The notes beneath the pieces are model-generated. The model saw nothing but the letters and a program-made list of their open reading frames with translations, ran no database searches and was not told the origin of the DNA. A stretch of DNA of 19,760 nt from Streptosporangiaceae bacterium (GTDB taxonomy: Bacteria; Actinomycetota; Actinomycetes; Streptosporangiales; Streptosporangiaceae), in contig JAICWX010000157.1 of NCBI GenBank assembly GCA_025934635.1, positions 1 through 19,760 of the forward strand. The letters run 5' to 3'. Below, in pieces: positions 1-6,158 of the stretch. Every line of letters begins with the position of its first letter. Position 1 is the stretch's first letter. The position numbers and the translations under genes are program-made.

Positions 1-489
1 CGCCACGGTGGGTTCCGGGACCAGGAACGCCCGCGCGATCTCCGCGGCGGTCAAGCCGCACAGCAGCCGCAGCGTGAGCGCCGCCCGGGCCTGCGGTGAC
101 AGCACCGGATGGCAGGCGATGAAGATCAAGCGCAGCAGGTCGTCGCCGATCTGGTCGTCCATCGCGTCCACGTCAGGTTCTCCGTCATGCTCCGGTCGCG
201 ATGCGGCGTCGCGGCCGATTTCCTGCAGTTTCCGCTCGTAGGTGACGCGCCGCCGGACCAGGTCGATGGCCCGGTGCTTGGCGGTGGCCATCAGCCACGC
301 CCCCGGCCCGTCCGGCACGCCGTGAAACGGCCACTGCTCGAGCGCGATCACCAGGGCGTCCTGCGCTAGTTCCTCGGCGGCGCCGACGTCTCCGGTGACC
401 CTGGCCAGGCCCGCGATCAGGCGGGGCGATTCGATCCGCCACACCGCCTCGATCGCGGACCTGGTGGCCTCGTAGCCGGCTCCGGTCAT
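1..489 (-). CDS. ECF sigma factor, ECF42-like (partial, N-terminal part only)
   Basis: Extracytoplasmic-function RNA polymerase sigma factor that would direct core polymerase to a small regulon. The reading frame is open from the ATG at 489 to the window edge (163 residues), so the C-terminal part is missing here. Sigma region 2 is visible: an AEELAQDALVIALEQWP stretch near residue 40, then AWLMATAKHRAIDLVRRR near residue 64. Sigma region 4 is visible near residues 132-163: SPQARAALTLRLLCGL followed by TAAEIARAFLVPEPTVA. This form, together with an adjacent DGPF/YCII gene, is typical of group ECF42, whose members continue into a long C-terminal extension thought to control activity instead of a classical anti-sigma factor. 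Its ATG overlaps the stop of the upstream DGPF gene as ATGA, so translation is probably coupled. The family is confident; the exact ECF group is inferred from context and has not been searched. Confidence 0.9.
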   Translation of the reverse strand, partial: MTGAGYEATRSAIEAVWRIESPRLIAGLARVTGDVGAAEELAQDALVIALEQWPFHGVPDGPGAWLMATAKHRAIDLVRRRVTYERKLQEIGRDAASRPEHDGEPDVDAMDDQIGDDLLRLIFIACHPVLSPQARAALTLRLLCGLTAAEIARAFLVPEPTVA

Positions 490-893
490 GGCCCGGCCGG
501 ACCCCCAGGACCCTCAGGACCCCCAGGACCCCCAGGACCCCCGGAGAAGTCCATCACCTGGAGGATGTCGGTCGCGCCGGTCCAGCCCGCCCAGAGGTCG
601 CGGTGCAGCTTGACGAAGCGGGCAGCCCACTCGACGGCCTCGTCCTTCGACCTGACCTCGTACAGGGCGTAGCTGATGAGCTCCTTGGACTCGGTGAACG
701 GCCCGTCGGTCACCGTCACCTCGCCGCCGGCCAGGGCCACCCGGGCCCCGGCCGCGCTGGGCAGCAGGCCCGCGGTGTCGAGCAGCACGCCCGCCTGGGT
801 GGCCTCCCCGCCCAGTTTCATGATCGCCTCGAGCAGCTCGGGCGGCGGCGGGGTGGCCGGGTTGGTGCCGGACAGCAGCATCAGGTAGCGCAT
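486..893 (-). CDS. DGPF/YCII-related domain protein
   Basis: Small cytoplasmic protein (135 residues) of the YCII-related/DGPF family, which is regularly encoded beside ECF42 sigma factors; its biochemical role is not established. It begins MRYLMLLSG, typical of the family, and has the signature DGPF at residues 63-66 within VTDGPFTESKELISYALYEV. The ATG at 893 follows an AGAGGAG ribosome site by seven bases. It lies 29 bases after the DUF998 gene and overlaps the sigma gene by four bases, so the three form one operon. The last 18 residues (118-135) are an unusual Gly-Gly-Pro tail encoded by a nine-base tandem repeat. Family members normally end near residue 117, so the tail is probably a repeat expansion that carries the stop codon onto the sigma start. 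Confidence 0.92.
   Translation of the reverse strand: MRYLMLLSGTNPATPPPPELLEAIMKLGGEATQAGVLLDTAGLLPSAAGARVALAGGEVTVTDGPFTESKELISYALYEVRSKDEAVEWAARFVKLHRDLWAGWTGATDILQVMDFSGGPGGPGGPEGPGGPAGP
502..541. repeat. 9-bp tandem repeat in DGPF gene tail
   Basis: Four consecutive copies of a nine-base unit (CCCCCAGGA, the second copy with T for the fourth C) from 502 to 537, then a partial fifth. Read on the minus strand they encode the Gly-Gly-Pro tail of the DGPF protein. The unit length is a multiple of three, so copy-number changes keep the frame. Confidence 0.85.
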
Positions 894-922
894 GTTCGTT
901 CTCCTCTACGGGGTATTTTCCG

Positions 923-1594
923 CTATCGGACGTGGCGGTACAGGTGGACGGAGGTAATCGCGAGCCAGGTCCACGCGATCAGCACGCCGGCGTAGAACGG
1001 CACCACCACGGCGCTCGAGCTCGACCCGGTGGTGACGCCGGCGAACGCGGCCAGGAAGGCCAGCCCGCTGGCGCGGGAGTAAACGGCCAGGCCACGGTGC
1101 CCCTCGCGGCCAAGGTAGCGGGCCACGACGAAGCACGCCACGATCAGCGCGGTGAACCCGACGCCGGCCGAGACCAGGTGCCCGGCCGCGTGCCAGCTGA
1201 CGTGCGCCGCCTTCCCGGCCGGCGCGCCCGGCCCGAAGCCGTCGGCCGGGTCGGCCCGCAGCAGCCCCGCCGCCATCAGCGCGGCGCCGTACACCGCGAT
1301 CAGCCGCGGCCCCCAGACCCGCCCGGCCAGCGCGCGGCGCATACCGACGGCGGCCGCGATCGTCATCGCGCCGGCGACCAGGAAGGTGGTGACCTGGATC
1401 CAGCCCAGCGGCCCGTTGCTCAGCAGGCTGGCGTCGTCGTGGGCGAGCCGGAACCCGTGCCGGGTCAGCCCCTGGACCAGGATCGACACCTCGAATACGG
1501 CCCCGGCCAGCACTCCGTAGCCGAGCAGCGACCGGGTCACGCGCTGGGCCGGCGGGCAGGTCCCGGCGGGGGCCGGGACGGTCTGGGTGATCAT
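923..1594 (-). CDS. DUF998 family integral membrane protein
   Basis: Polytopic membrane protein of 223 residues with no assigned reaction. About six hydrophobic segments can be read, near residues 27-42, 67-85, 98-112, 135-162, 174-190 and 196-212. The spacing and the conserved GPLGWIQVTTF, WHAAGHLVSAGVGF and ARASGLAFLAAF-like blocks match the DUF998 family. The ATG at 1594 has AAGGGA nine bases upstream, which supports this start. It is the first gene of an operon with the DGPF protein and the ECF sigma factor; small membrane or DoxX/DUF-type proteins often ride in ECF42 operons as regulon members. A TGTCGAA box about 80 bases upstream suggests that the sigma factor in this operon controls it. 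Confidence 0.85.
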   Translation of the reverse strand: MITQTVPAPAGTCPPAQRVTRSLLGYGVLAGAVFEVSILVQGLTRHGFRLAHDDASLLSNGPLGWIQVTTFLVAGAMTIAAAVGMRRALAGRVWGPRLIAVYGAALMAAGLLRADPADGFGPGAPAGKAAHVSWHAAGHLVSAGVGFTALIVACFVVARYLGREGHRGLAVYSRASGLAFLAAFAGVTTGSSSSAVVVPFYAGVLIAWTWLAITSVHLYRHVR

Positions 1595-1650
1595 GACGGT
1601 TCGTCCCTTCGGCGGGGGCGGACAGTCGGACCGATCTGCCCTCTGCCTAC

Positions 1651-1679
1651 GCCTCGAACGACGGGAGGAAGATTCGACA
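1651..1679 (-). promoter_or_regulatory. Candidate ECF42-dependent promoter
   Basis: On the minus strand, TGTCGAA (plus positions 1673-1679) is followed after 16 bases by CGAGGC (1651-1656). The published ECF42 promoter signature has TGTCGA in the -35 region and a CGA/TC-type -10 region. The -35 match is exact and the -10 match is partial. The site lies 57-85 bases before the DUF998 start, as expected for an autoregulated operon. Inferred by eye. Confidence 0.5.
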
Positions 1680-1740
1680 CCCCTCCGCGAGAAATTTTCA
1701 GGCAGTCAGCCGGGCCGCCGGCCTGACCGCGCCGTGCAAC

Positions 1741-1803
1741 CCGCCGCCGACGACCGACATCAACGGCCAGACGGTGGTCGACGGCGGCCAGCTCGCCGCG
1801 TAA
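1741..1803 (+). pseudogene. C-terminal scrap of an SDR-family dehydrogenase
   Basis: This frame reads DINGQTVVDGGQLAA and then TAA at 1801-1803. Short-chain dehydrogenases end in a block such as ITGQTLVVDGG, so this looks like the last 15-20 residues of one, with one Val missing from the usual VVVDGG. No Rossmann motif or catalytic Tyr-x-x-x-Lys is found upstream in the same frame, so only the end survives. It is a weak but specific resemblance. Confidence 0.45.
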
Positions 1804-2275
1804 GCCGCCGGGCCGCTGCGGCGTCCCCGCTGGAAAGGCTGGGGAAGGCTGGGAAGGCTGAGACGGCCGGGGCAAGCGGGGACGGGGCTGGCGTTCTCTT
1901 GACTATCCGGCATTCGGTTAAACAGAAATGGGACCCCGGGCCGGTTAGCAGTCAACAGTCGAGCGAATCATGAGATGCCTGGTACCTTTGCGACAAATGA
2001 GATTCAGTTGGCAGAGTTAGCGCTAACATGCAACTGTCCCTGCACGTGCAGTCGTGATCATCATTTGCACATGCACCGTATGTCGCGACTGTCGTTTTAA
2101 TTACCAATGGGTAGCATGCTGCGTCAAATGAGTCATGTGAGAGTTTTCGCAGGTAGGTACCGATGCAGTGGCATACGGGAACGTTGCTGCGTGTTGCCTG
2201 GGTTGCGTGGATAGTCATTCTTGCCCCCGCGCGCGCTCACAGGGAGTAGGCTGCAGCCCAGTTGGAGCCACCCAG

Positions 2276-2311
2276 CGCATTGCTAACCAAGCTCATTGGC
2301 AACACAATGCG
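2276..2311. repeat. Nested inverted repeat
   Basis: CGCATTG (2276-2282) pairs with CAATGCG (2305-2311), and inside the loop CCAA pairs with TTGG across five bases. A TTGGCAAC octamer inside the loop recurs directly just downstream. It could be an operator or an RNA hairpin; there is no adjacent gene to decide. Confidence 0.45.
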
Positions 2312-2463
2312 TTTGGCAACCCATGAACGGCGGATATCTCGATGGGATACTTCTCCCTGCGCTATCCGTCTTCGGCTGCCTTTCGGGCTCCGGCTGCAAG
2401 ACTTGCCTAGCCCTGGTTCCAGGCTGCCGCTACAGCCTTAGGTTCCGGGCCGCAATTGACGGA

Positions 2464-2496
2464 GCGCGCACTCAGTTGCGCGCCCCACCTGTTTTT
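2464..2496 (+). terminator. Possible intrinsic terminator
   Basis: GCGCGCA (2464-2470) pairs perfectly with TGCGCGC (2477-2483) across a six-base loop, and a run of five T residues follows about eight bases later. It has the shape of a Rho-independent terminator on the plus strand, but no gene is known upstream. If real, it implies a short transcript ending here. Confidence 0.4.
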
Positions 2497-2607
2497 AACA
2501 CCAGAAACCGGGGAAAACCGCCCCTCGGTCCGTGAACCGCTGTGTCGGAGCAGAACAGGCACGGGCCGGAAGGGCGGCCTCCCTGTCACCCTCCTAGGAG
2601 GATCATT

Positions 2608-2736
2608 GTGGCCGACATTACCGGCTGTACGCGAGAAATACACCGGGAACCGCGTCACTCGGTTCGCCGCGCATTACCCCGCATCCGTCCCGCCTGCCGT
2701 GCTGACGACGGGGCCGTCCTGCTGACCGCGACCTGA
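2608..2736 (+). CDS. Possible 42-residue small ORF, unknown
   Basis: A GTG at 2608 follows AGGAGG by six bases, the strongest ribosome-binding site in this part of the window. The Shine-Dalgarno sequence itself lies in the palindrome CCTCCTAGGAGG (2590-2601), which could hide it in a hairpin. The ORF runs 42 codons to TGA and encodes a basic peptide beginning MADITGCTREIHREPRHSVR. Codon choice is mixed (ATT, TGT, CGA, ATA, TTA), unlike the neighbouring genes, and no family is recognised. It could be a leader peptide for the NYN gene about 195 bases downstream, or a chance ORF. Confidence 0.3.
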   Translation: MADITGCTREIHREPRHSVRRALPRIRPACRADDGAVLLTAT

Positions 2737-2930
2737 CCGCTGCGCGGGCGCCGGCGGCGGCTTTCGCCTGCCGGGCCGGATCCCGGTCGCGGCCACGCCC
2801 GCCGTCCGGGGCGGCCGCGCGATCCGGCTCGTCCTCGCCGACAGCGCCCGCCCTGGTCATGGCCGCGTCACCCGTGACCGCCGACCGTCCTGCAGCGTCC
2901 GCCCCCTGACGAAGAAAACGTACCAATGCG

Positions 2931-3680
2931 ATGGAAGAATCACTGAGCGATGCCTCCGGTGCACCGGGCGATGCCCCCGGTCGCCGGGCCGGCGGCGACG
3001 CGCACGCGGACCGCGCCGGCGCCGTCGGGCCGGGCGGCCGGACCGCCGGATCGGCGAACGTCTACGTCGACGGCTTCAACCTGTACTACGGCTGCCTGCG
3101 GGGGACCGAGTACCAGTGGCTCGATATCGGCGCGCTCTGCCGCCGGCTGCTCCCCGCGAATCCGATCAACCACATCCGCTACTTCACGTCACGGGTCGCC
3201 GCGCGGCCGGACGCGCCGAATAGGCCGGAGCAGCAGAATGCGTACCTGCGCGCCCTGAGCACGGTGCCGGGACTGAGCATCCACCTCGGTCATTTCCAGT
3301 CCAAGGAAACCCGGCTTCCGGCGGCCGCCCCGGGTCCCGAAGACCCCAGGATCGTCGAGGTCATCAAGACCCAGGAGAAGGGCAGCGACGTGAATCTGGC
3401 CACCTTCCTGCTCCTCGACGCGTTCCGGCAGAAAAGCGACATAGCCGTCGTGATCAGCAACGATTCGGATCTCAGGGAGCCCATCCGGGTGCTGATCCAG
3501 GAACTGGGCGTGCCGGTGGGGCTGGTGAATCCGCATCCGGTCAAGGAGCGAAGCCGGGATCTGCTCGGCCTCAACCCGCTCTTCTTCAAGCAGGTCCAGC
3601 CCCGGGCGCTGCGTGCCTGCCAGTTTCCGCCGGTGCTGCGCGACGCGCAGGGCGAGATCCGTCGCCCTGACGGATGGTGA
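2931..3680 (+). CDS. NYN-domain protein (LabA/DUF88-like putative RNase)
   Basis: Predicted PIN-like metal-dependent nuclease of the NYN family (249 residues), probably acting on RNA in the cytoplasm; the substrate is unknown. The domain starts near residue 43 with NVYVDGFNLYYG (Asp47), continues with KGSDVNLATFLLLDAF (Asp153) and ends with VVISNDSDLREPI (Asp178 and Asp180), which together give the acidic metal site. After these motifs comes a helical region to residue 225. The first 42 residues are a Gly/Ala/Arg-rich low-complexity leader that includes a 21-base near-repeat (about 2947-2988), and no good ribosome site precedes the ATG at 2931, so the true start is uncertain. It stands alone between two gene-poor stretches. 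No toxin-antitoxin partner is visible next to it. Confidence 0.85.
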   Translation: MEESLSDASGAPGDAPGRRAGGDAHADRAGAVGPGGRTAGSANVYVDGFNLYYGCLRGTEYQWLDIGALCRRLLPANPINHIRYFTSRVAARPDAPNRPEQQNAYLRALSTVPGLSIHLGHFQSKETRLPAAAPGPEDPRIVEVIKTQEKGSDVNLATFLLLDAFRQKSDIAVVISNDSDLREPIRVLIQELGVPVGLVNPHPVKERSRDLLGLNPLFFKQVQPRALRACQFPPVLRDAQGEIRRPDGW

Positions 3681-3718
3681 TTACCTGGTCAAATGCCCTG
3701 GCGTACCAGCCAAAGCAA

Positions 3719-3743
3719 AGGCCCCGCCACAAGGACGGGGCCT
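3719..3743 (+). terminator. Hairpin terminator after the NYN gene
   Basis: AGGCCCCG (3719-3726) pairs perfectly with CGGGGCCT (3736-3743) across a nine-base loop, 38 bases after the NYN stop codon. It has no T run, which is common for actinobacterial terminators. Confidence 0.65.
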
Positions 3744-3746
3744 GCG

Positions 3747-3816
3747 CTCACTCACCGAAGCAAGTGAGGGAATCGCTGCTAGTAAAGCAAGACCAAGGGG
3801 CGTCCGTCAATTCCCT
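3747..3816 (+). ncRNA. Candidate structured RNA with competing hairpins
   Basis: CTCACT (3747-3752) pairs with AGTGAG (3763-3768). The same bases also start AGGGAAT (3767-3773), which pairs with ATTCCCT (3810-3816). The two stems share two bases and cannot both form fully, the layout of an attenuator or riboswitch-like element. The motif AAGCAA appears three times between 3711 and 3790. No known RNA family is recognised, so this is a structural suggestion only. Confidence 0.3.
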
Positions 3817-4191
3817 GAGAGAAGTCGGCAGTATGCAAAATGTCACGGCCGGGCACCAGCGGGGCAGCTGCGATATGCAGTGGTTGCCGGTGCGCCGTGG
3901 TCCGCATTGTCGTGCTCGCCAGGCAGGTGCATTCAGGTTAGCCATGGCCGGCGGGGATGTAAATGATCTTCGGACGTATTCGGTCAGCGGACAGTAATGA
4001 TTATGCAGTGACAACGGCAGCCCGGGCGAAACGCGCCCGGGCTGCCGGCTGAGTCCCCTGACGGGGACGTGAACCCTGGTCGTGCAACCGCACGCAGCGG
4101 ATTGCTCTCGCGCGTGCGGGCCGTAACGGTATGTGTCGGCACTCGCAGGGCCTGCTGACCGCGTCACCTCCCTGACGCGGCTGGCGCGGGG
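3817..4191. other. Gene-free stretch with hairpins
   Basis: No gene is supported on either strand; the open frames here lack coding bias. The region up to about 4010 has no clear structure. From 4016 on it is dense in perfect hairpins: 4016-4046, 4053-4068, 4088-4119, 4160-4179 and 4184-4202. The last two flank the end of the minus-strand repressor gene and probably help to terminate it. Confidence 0.5.
4016..4046. terminator. Strong 13-bp hairpin
   Basis: GGCAGCCCGGGCG (4016-4028) pairs perfectly with CGCCCGGGCTGCC (4034-4046) across AAACG. A second perfect hairpin with stem GTCCCC/GGGGAC follows at 4053-4068. The stem is stable in either direction, so it probably acts as a bidirectional terminator between the NYN side and the repressor gene. 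Confidence 0.6.
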
Positions 4192-4202
4192 TCACCCCGC
4201 GC
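4160..4202 (-). terminator. Tandem hairpins at the end of the repressor gene
   Basis: GCGCGGGG (4184-4191) pairs with CCCCGCGC (4195-4202) across TCA, which is the stop codon of the minus-strand gene. Next to it, CGCGTCA (4160-4166) pairs with TGACGCG (4173-4179). They are likely terminators for the repressor transcript. Confidence 0.55.
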
Positions 4203-4491
4203 TGTTGATCTGCTTGAGAACGTCGACCACCTCACTGGTGCGCCGGTGGTAGGCCTCGAGGGCCTCGTGGTATTCGTCCGTGCCGACCTTCTGCGCGAGG
4301 AAGAAACTGCAGGCGTCGCGGATGACGGCGTTCGGCGTCGACTCGAAGATGACGGCGAACGCCTGGATCCGGCGTAGTTCCTCGTCAGTGAACCTGACCG
4401 AGACGATCTCCTGCAGCTTCGCCTCGCCGCGGTCGGCGGGGGGCGCTGAGCCGCGACTGGTCGCGGATCGCGTTGTGGGCTTGGTACTCAC
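4192..4491 (-). CDS. Ribbon-helix-helix (CopG/Arc-type) DNA-binding protein
   Basis: Likely small dimeric repressor of 99 residues. A disordered basic N-terminus (1-24) precedes the fold: a beta strand IVSVRFT (29-35), helix DEELRRIQAFAVIFE (36-50), a turn at STPN and helix AVIRDACSFFLAQKV (55-69), followed by a helical tail of about 30 residues. The GTG at 4491 is preferred over the ATG at 4611 because GAAAGG lies six bases before it and the upstream 40 codons are proline/arginine filler. It is divergent from the pair at 4884-6600. The octamer ACCGTAGT is found just upstream of its start (4504-4511) and twice before the divergent gene, which suggests that it represses both itself and the pair. 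It could alternatively be an antitoxin, but no toxin gene overlaps it. Confidence 0.82.
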   Translation of the reverse strand: MSTKPTTRSATSRGSAPPADRGEAKLQEIVSVRFTDEELRRIQAFAVIFESTPNAVIRDACSFFLAQKVGTDEYHEALEAYHRRTSEVVDVLKQINSAG

Positions 4492-4503
4492 AGACCGCCT
4501 TTC

Positions 4504-4511
4504 ACCGTAGT
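4504..4511 (+). promoter_or_regulatory. ACCGTAGT box at the repressor promoter
   Basis: Perfect ACCGTAGT, 13-20 bases upstream of the repressor GTG. On the minus strand it contains TACGGT, which fits a TANNNT -10 hexamer, so a protein bound here would block transcription. It is identical to boxes at 4793-4800 and 4817-4824. Confidence 0.5.
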
Positions 4512-4792
4512 GTGCGGCCGGAGTCGGGGCAGGCGGGCCTGGCGGACTCCGGTTGCTTCGCGGCTGACCGCCGTGCCGAACCGGCGCGGTGCCGATTGCC
4601 CTACCAGCCATATTGCCCTCCCTCGCCCGTACTCCGGGGTCGTCGATGGCCCTCCTGACCGGACGGCCGGGTACGCGGTCCTCGTGCTGCCGGGCACGAC
4701 GCCGCAGGAACCCCCACGCTAGCCAGTATCACCCCCATGATCGCCGTAATACAGCTGAACCGAAAACAAAGAACGTGTTTTGTCTTTGTAGG

Positions 4793-4849
4793 ACCGTAGT
4801 ACAGACGATTAGTAGTACCGTAGTCCTCTTATCCAGAGTAGTCAGTAGT
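4793..4849 (+). repeat. Iteron-like GTAGT/ACCGTAGT direct repeats
   Basis: ACCGTAGT occurs at 4793-4800 and 4817-4824 (24 bases apart). Additional GTAGT cores start at 4812, 4838 and 4845. Ribbon-helix-helix proteins commonly bind short direct repeats cooperatively, so this is a plausible operator array 35-90 bases before the next gene. Binding itself is inferred. Confidence 0.55.
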
Positions 4850-4883
4850 CGAGCCGAACCACGACCGCCTCAGGAGGCACGCC

Positions 4884-6158
4884 ATGCCCGTCGCTCGCCT
4901 GGACGGCCCGTGCGAAGAGGCTGACCTGGCCGCGCTGCTGGCTTCCGGCGGACTCGCGGAGGCCAGGAAGATCCGGGCCGACCTGCTGCGCTGGCCGCTG
5001 AGCGAACTGGCCCCCGAACCGGGTGAGGGTTACATGACGGTCAACGAGAAGCCGAACCCGTTCGGTAATCCCGTGGTCGCCGATGCCTACCTGCGCGACG
5101 CCGGGTCCCCCGCTACGGTCGTGCCGCTGGTCATCCCGGCCCCGAGGAGTCAGGAGCGCTGGCCGCAGCACGCCGCCTACAGCGCGGCCCGGGCCTTCCG
5201 GGTGGTGAGCCAGCTCGGCACCGGCGCGTGTTCCCCGCTCGCCGTGCTCGGCCCCGGTGACGGCCTCAGCCTGGCCGAACGAGCCCGCGCGATCGACGCC
5301 TGCCTGCACGGCAGGCGGCCGTTCGCCGCGGTCCAGCCGATCGACGGGATCACCAGGTTCCTCGCGGTCGACAGCGAGGACCGCTACGCGTCGGCGGCCA
5401 TCGTCGCCTTCAGCTTCCAGCACGTGGCCGTCGCCGTCGCGACCGGATCCGCGGTTGCGGTCGGCACCCACCACGCCACCCTGATCCGGCGCGGCGGCGG
5501 ACCCTGGATCCCCGCCCCGGACCTGCCCGTCCTGCCCGTCCTGCCGTCCAGCGTCGCGGCGCCGGCCGGCATCCTGGGCCCCGGCGGACCCCGGACGGAC
5601 GCGCTGTTCCCCGAGTGGGGCAATCAGATCCTGCTCAGCGGGGTCGTGATGGGCGGCGTCGAAGCCGCCTACCAGCCCGGCTGCCAGCCGTGCGACGGCG
5701 CGGCGAGCTATATCGCCGCGGCGGTCGGCTGCACGACCGTCCGCGCCCTCACCGGGCGGCGCCTGAGCCACCCGCACGAAGTCCAGGCCCTGCTGGTCAA
5801 CGCCCTGCGCCGCGGGAGCAAGATTCCCGGCCTCGTCGTCGCGCGCCACGAACTCGCCGCCCGCCGGCTGCTGCACCAGCTCCGCCGGTGCGGCATCGCC
5901 TTACCCCCCACCCCCCGGCAAGGAGCTGATCATGAAATCAACCTGTACCGCCCGCCCCGCCGTCCCGCCGCACCGGTCACCCGGACCGGGCGGGCAGATC
6001 TGCGGGCTGTTCGCGGTGGATGTCGCCGCGTTCACGGACCCCCGCCGGGACGAGCACGTGCAGTTGTACGTACGCGAGATGCTGTACCGCATCCTGGAGC
6101 GCGCGTTCGACGGAGCTGGCATCCCCTGGCGCTCCTGCCGGAACGAGGACCGGGGTGA
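4884..6158 (+). CDS. Inositol-monophosphatase-like protein with eroded metal site; probable 3' frameshift
   Basis: As read, the frame encodes 424 residues. An IMPase-superfamily layout can be recognised. QPIDGITRF (151-159) stands where the family has DPIDGTTNF and is followed by the usual strand pattern up to RRGGGPW (202-208). YQPGCQPCDGAASYIAAAVG (263-282) stands for the EPGLKPWDVAAG block, and GLVVARHELAARRLLHQLRR (316-335) matches the family C-terminus. The first motif Asp is Gln, the upstream Glu-Glu is missing (LGPGDG) and Trp is Cys, so only two of the metal-binding Asp remain (154 and 271); catalysis is doubtful and ligand binding is possible. The ATG at 4884 has AGGAGG eight bases before it. 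The domain ends near residue 340. Beyond that the frame overlaps the cyclase-like gene by 227 bases with shadow-type Arg/Pro codons, so the biological end is probably near 5929. The function is unknown. Confidence 0.65.
   Translation: MPVARLDGPCEEADLAALLASGGLAEARKIRADLLRWPLSELAPEPGEGYMTVNEKPNPFGNPVVADAYLRDAGSPATVVPLVIPAPRSQERWPQHAAYSAARAFRVVSQLGTGACSPLAVLGPGDGLSLAERARAIDACLHGRRPFAAVQPIDGITRFLAVDSEDRYASAAIVAFSFQHVAVAVATGSAVAVGTHHATLIRRGGGPWIPAPDLPVLPVLPSSVAAPAGILGPGGPRTDALFPEWGNQILLSGVVMGGVEAAYQPGCQPCDGAASYIAAAVGCTTVRALTGRRLSHPHEVQALLVNALRRGSKIPGLVVARHELAARRLLHQLRRCGIALPPTPRQGADHEINLYRPPRRPAAPVTRTGRADLRAVRGGCRRVHGPPPGRARAVVRTRDAVPHPGARVRRSWHPLALLPERGPG
5901..5934 (+). other. C-tract and likely frameshift site at gene junction
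   Basis: Two runs of six C residues separated by one A (5904-5916) precede the AAGGAG ribosome site and the ATG at 5932. One additional C would put the upstream gene in the frame that stops at TGA 5927-5929, two bases before that ATG. As given, the frame misses this stop and runs on to 6158. Confidence 0.6.

Larger units (their letters stand above)
1804..2607. other. Gene-free AT-richer stretch with palindromes
   Basis: No convincing gene lies in these 800 bases. An 88-codon ORF on the minus strand (1952-2218) is open, but it lacks actinomycete codon bias and any recognisable motif. Composition between about 1900 and 2330 is visibly richer in A and T than the rest of the window. The stretch holds a 9-10 base tandem repeat (1832-1859), the palindrome TGCACGTGCA (2042-2051 region), a nested inverted repeat (2276-2311), GCAAG-A-CTTGC and CCTGG-TT-CCAGG (2396-2421), and a terminator-like hairpin (2464-2496). 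It may be horizontally acquired DNA or a long regulatory region. No tRNA or rRNA signature was found. Confidence 0.5.
4492..4883. promoter_or_regulatory. Divergent intergenic control region
   Basis: About 390 bases separate the repressor start from the pseudo-IMPase gene. The part from about 4725 to 4860 is AT-richer. It contains overlapping inverted repeats around 4763-4789 (AAAACA/TGTTTT and ACAAAG/CTTTGT), a CCGTAATAC near-copy (4744-4752), and five GTAGT pentamers starting at 4796, 4812, 4820, 4838 and 4845. No confident -35/-10 pair could be picked for the plus-strand gene. Confidence 0.5.

Noticed and set aside
1952..2218. 88-residue minus-strand ORF in the AT-richer island
   Set aside because: No ribosome site, no codon bias and no recognisable motif; it is cysteine- and histidine-containing but without finger spacing.
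4001..4195. tRNA or tmRNA on the minus strand (a GGTTCACGTCC stretch looks like a T arm)
   Set aside because: The GTTCRANNC consensus is not met, and no acceptor or anticodon stem of the right spacing could be drawn.
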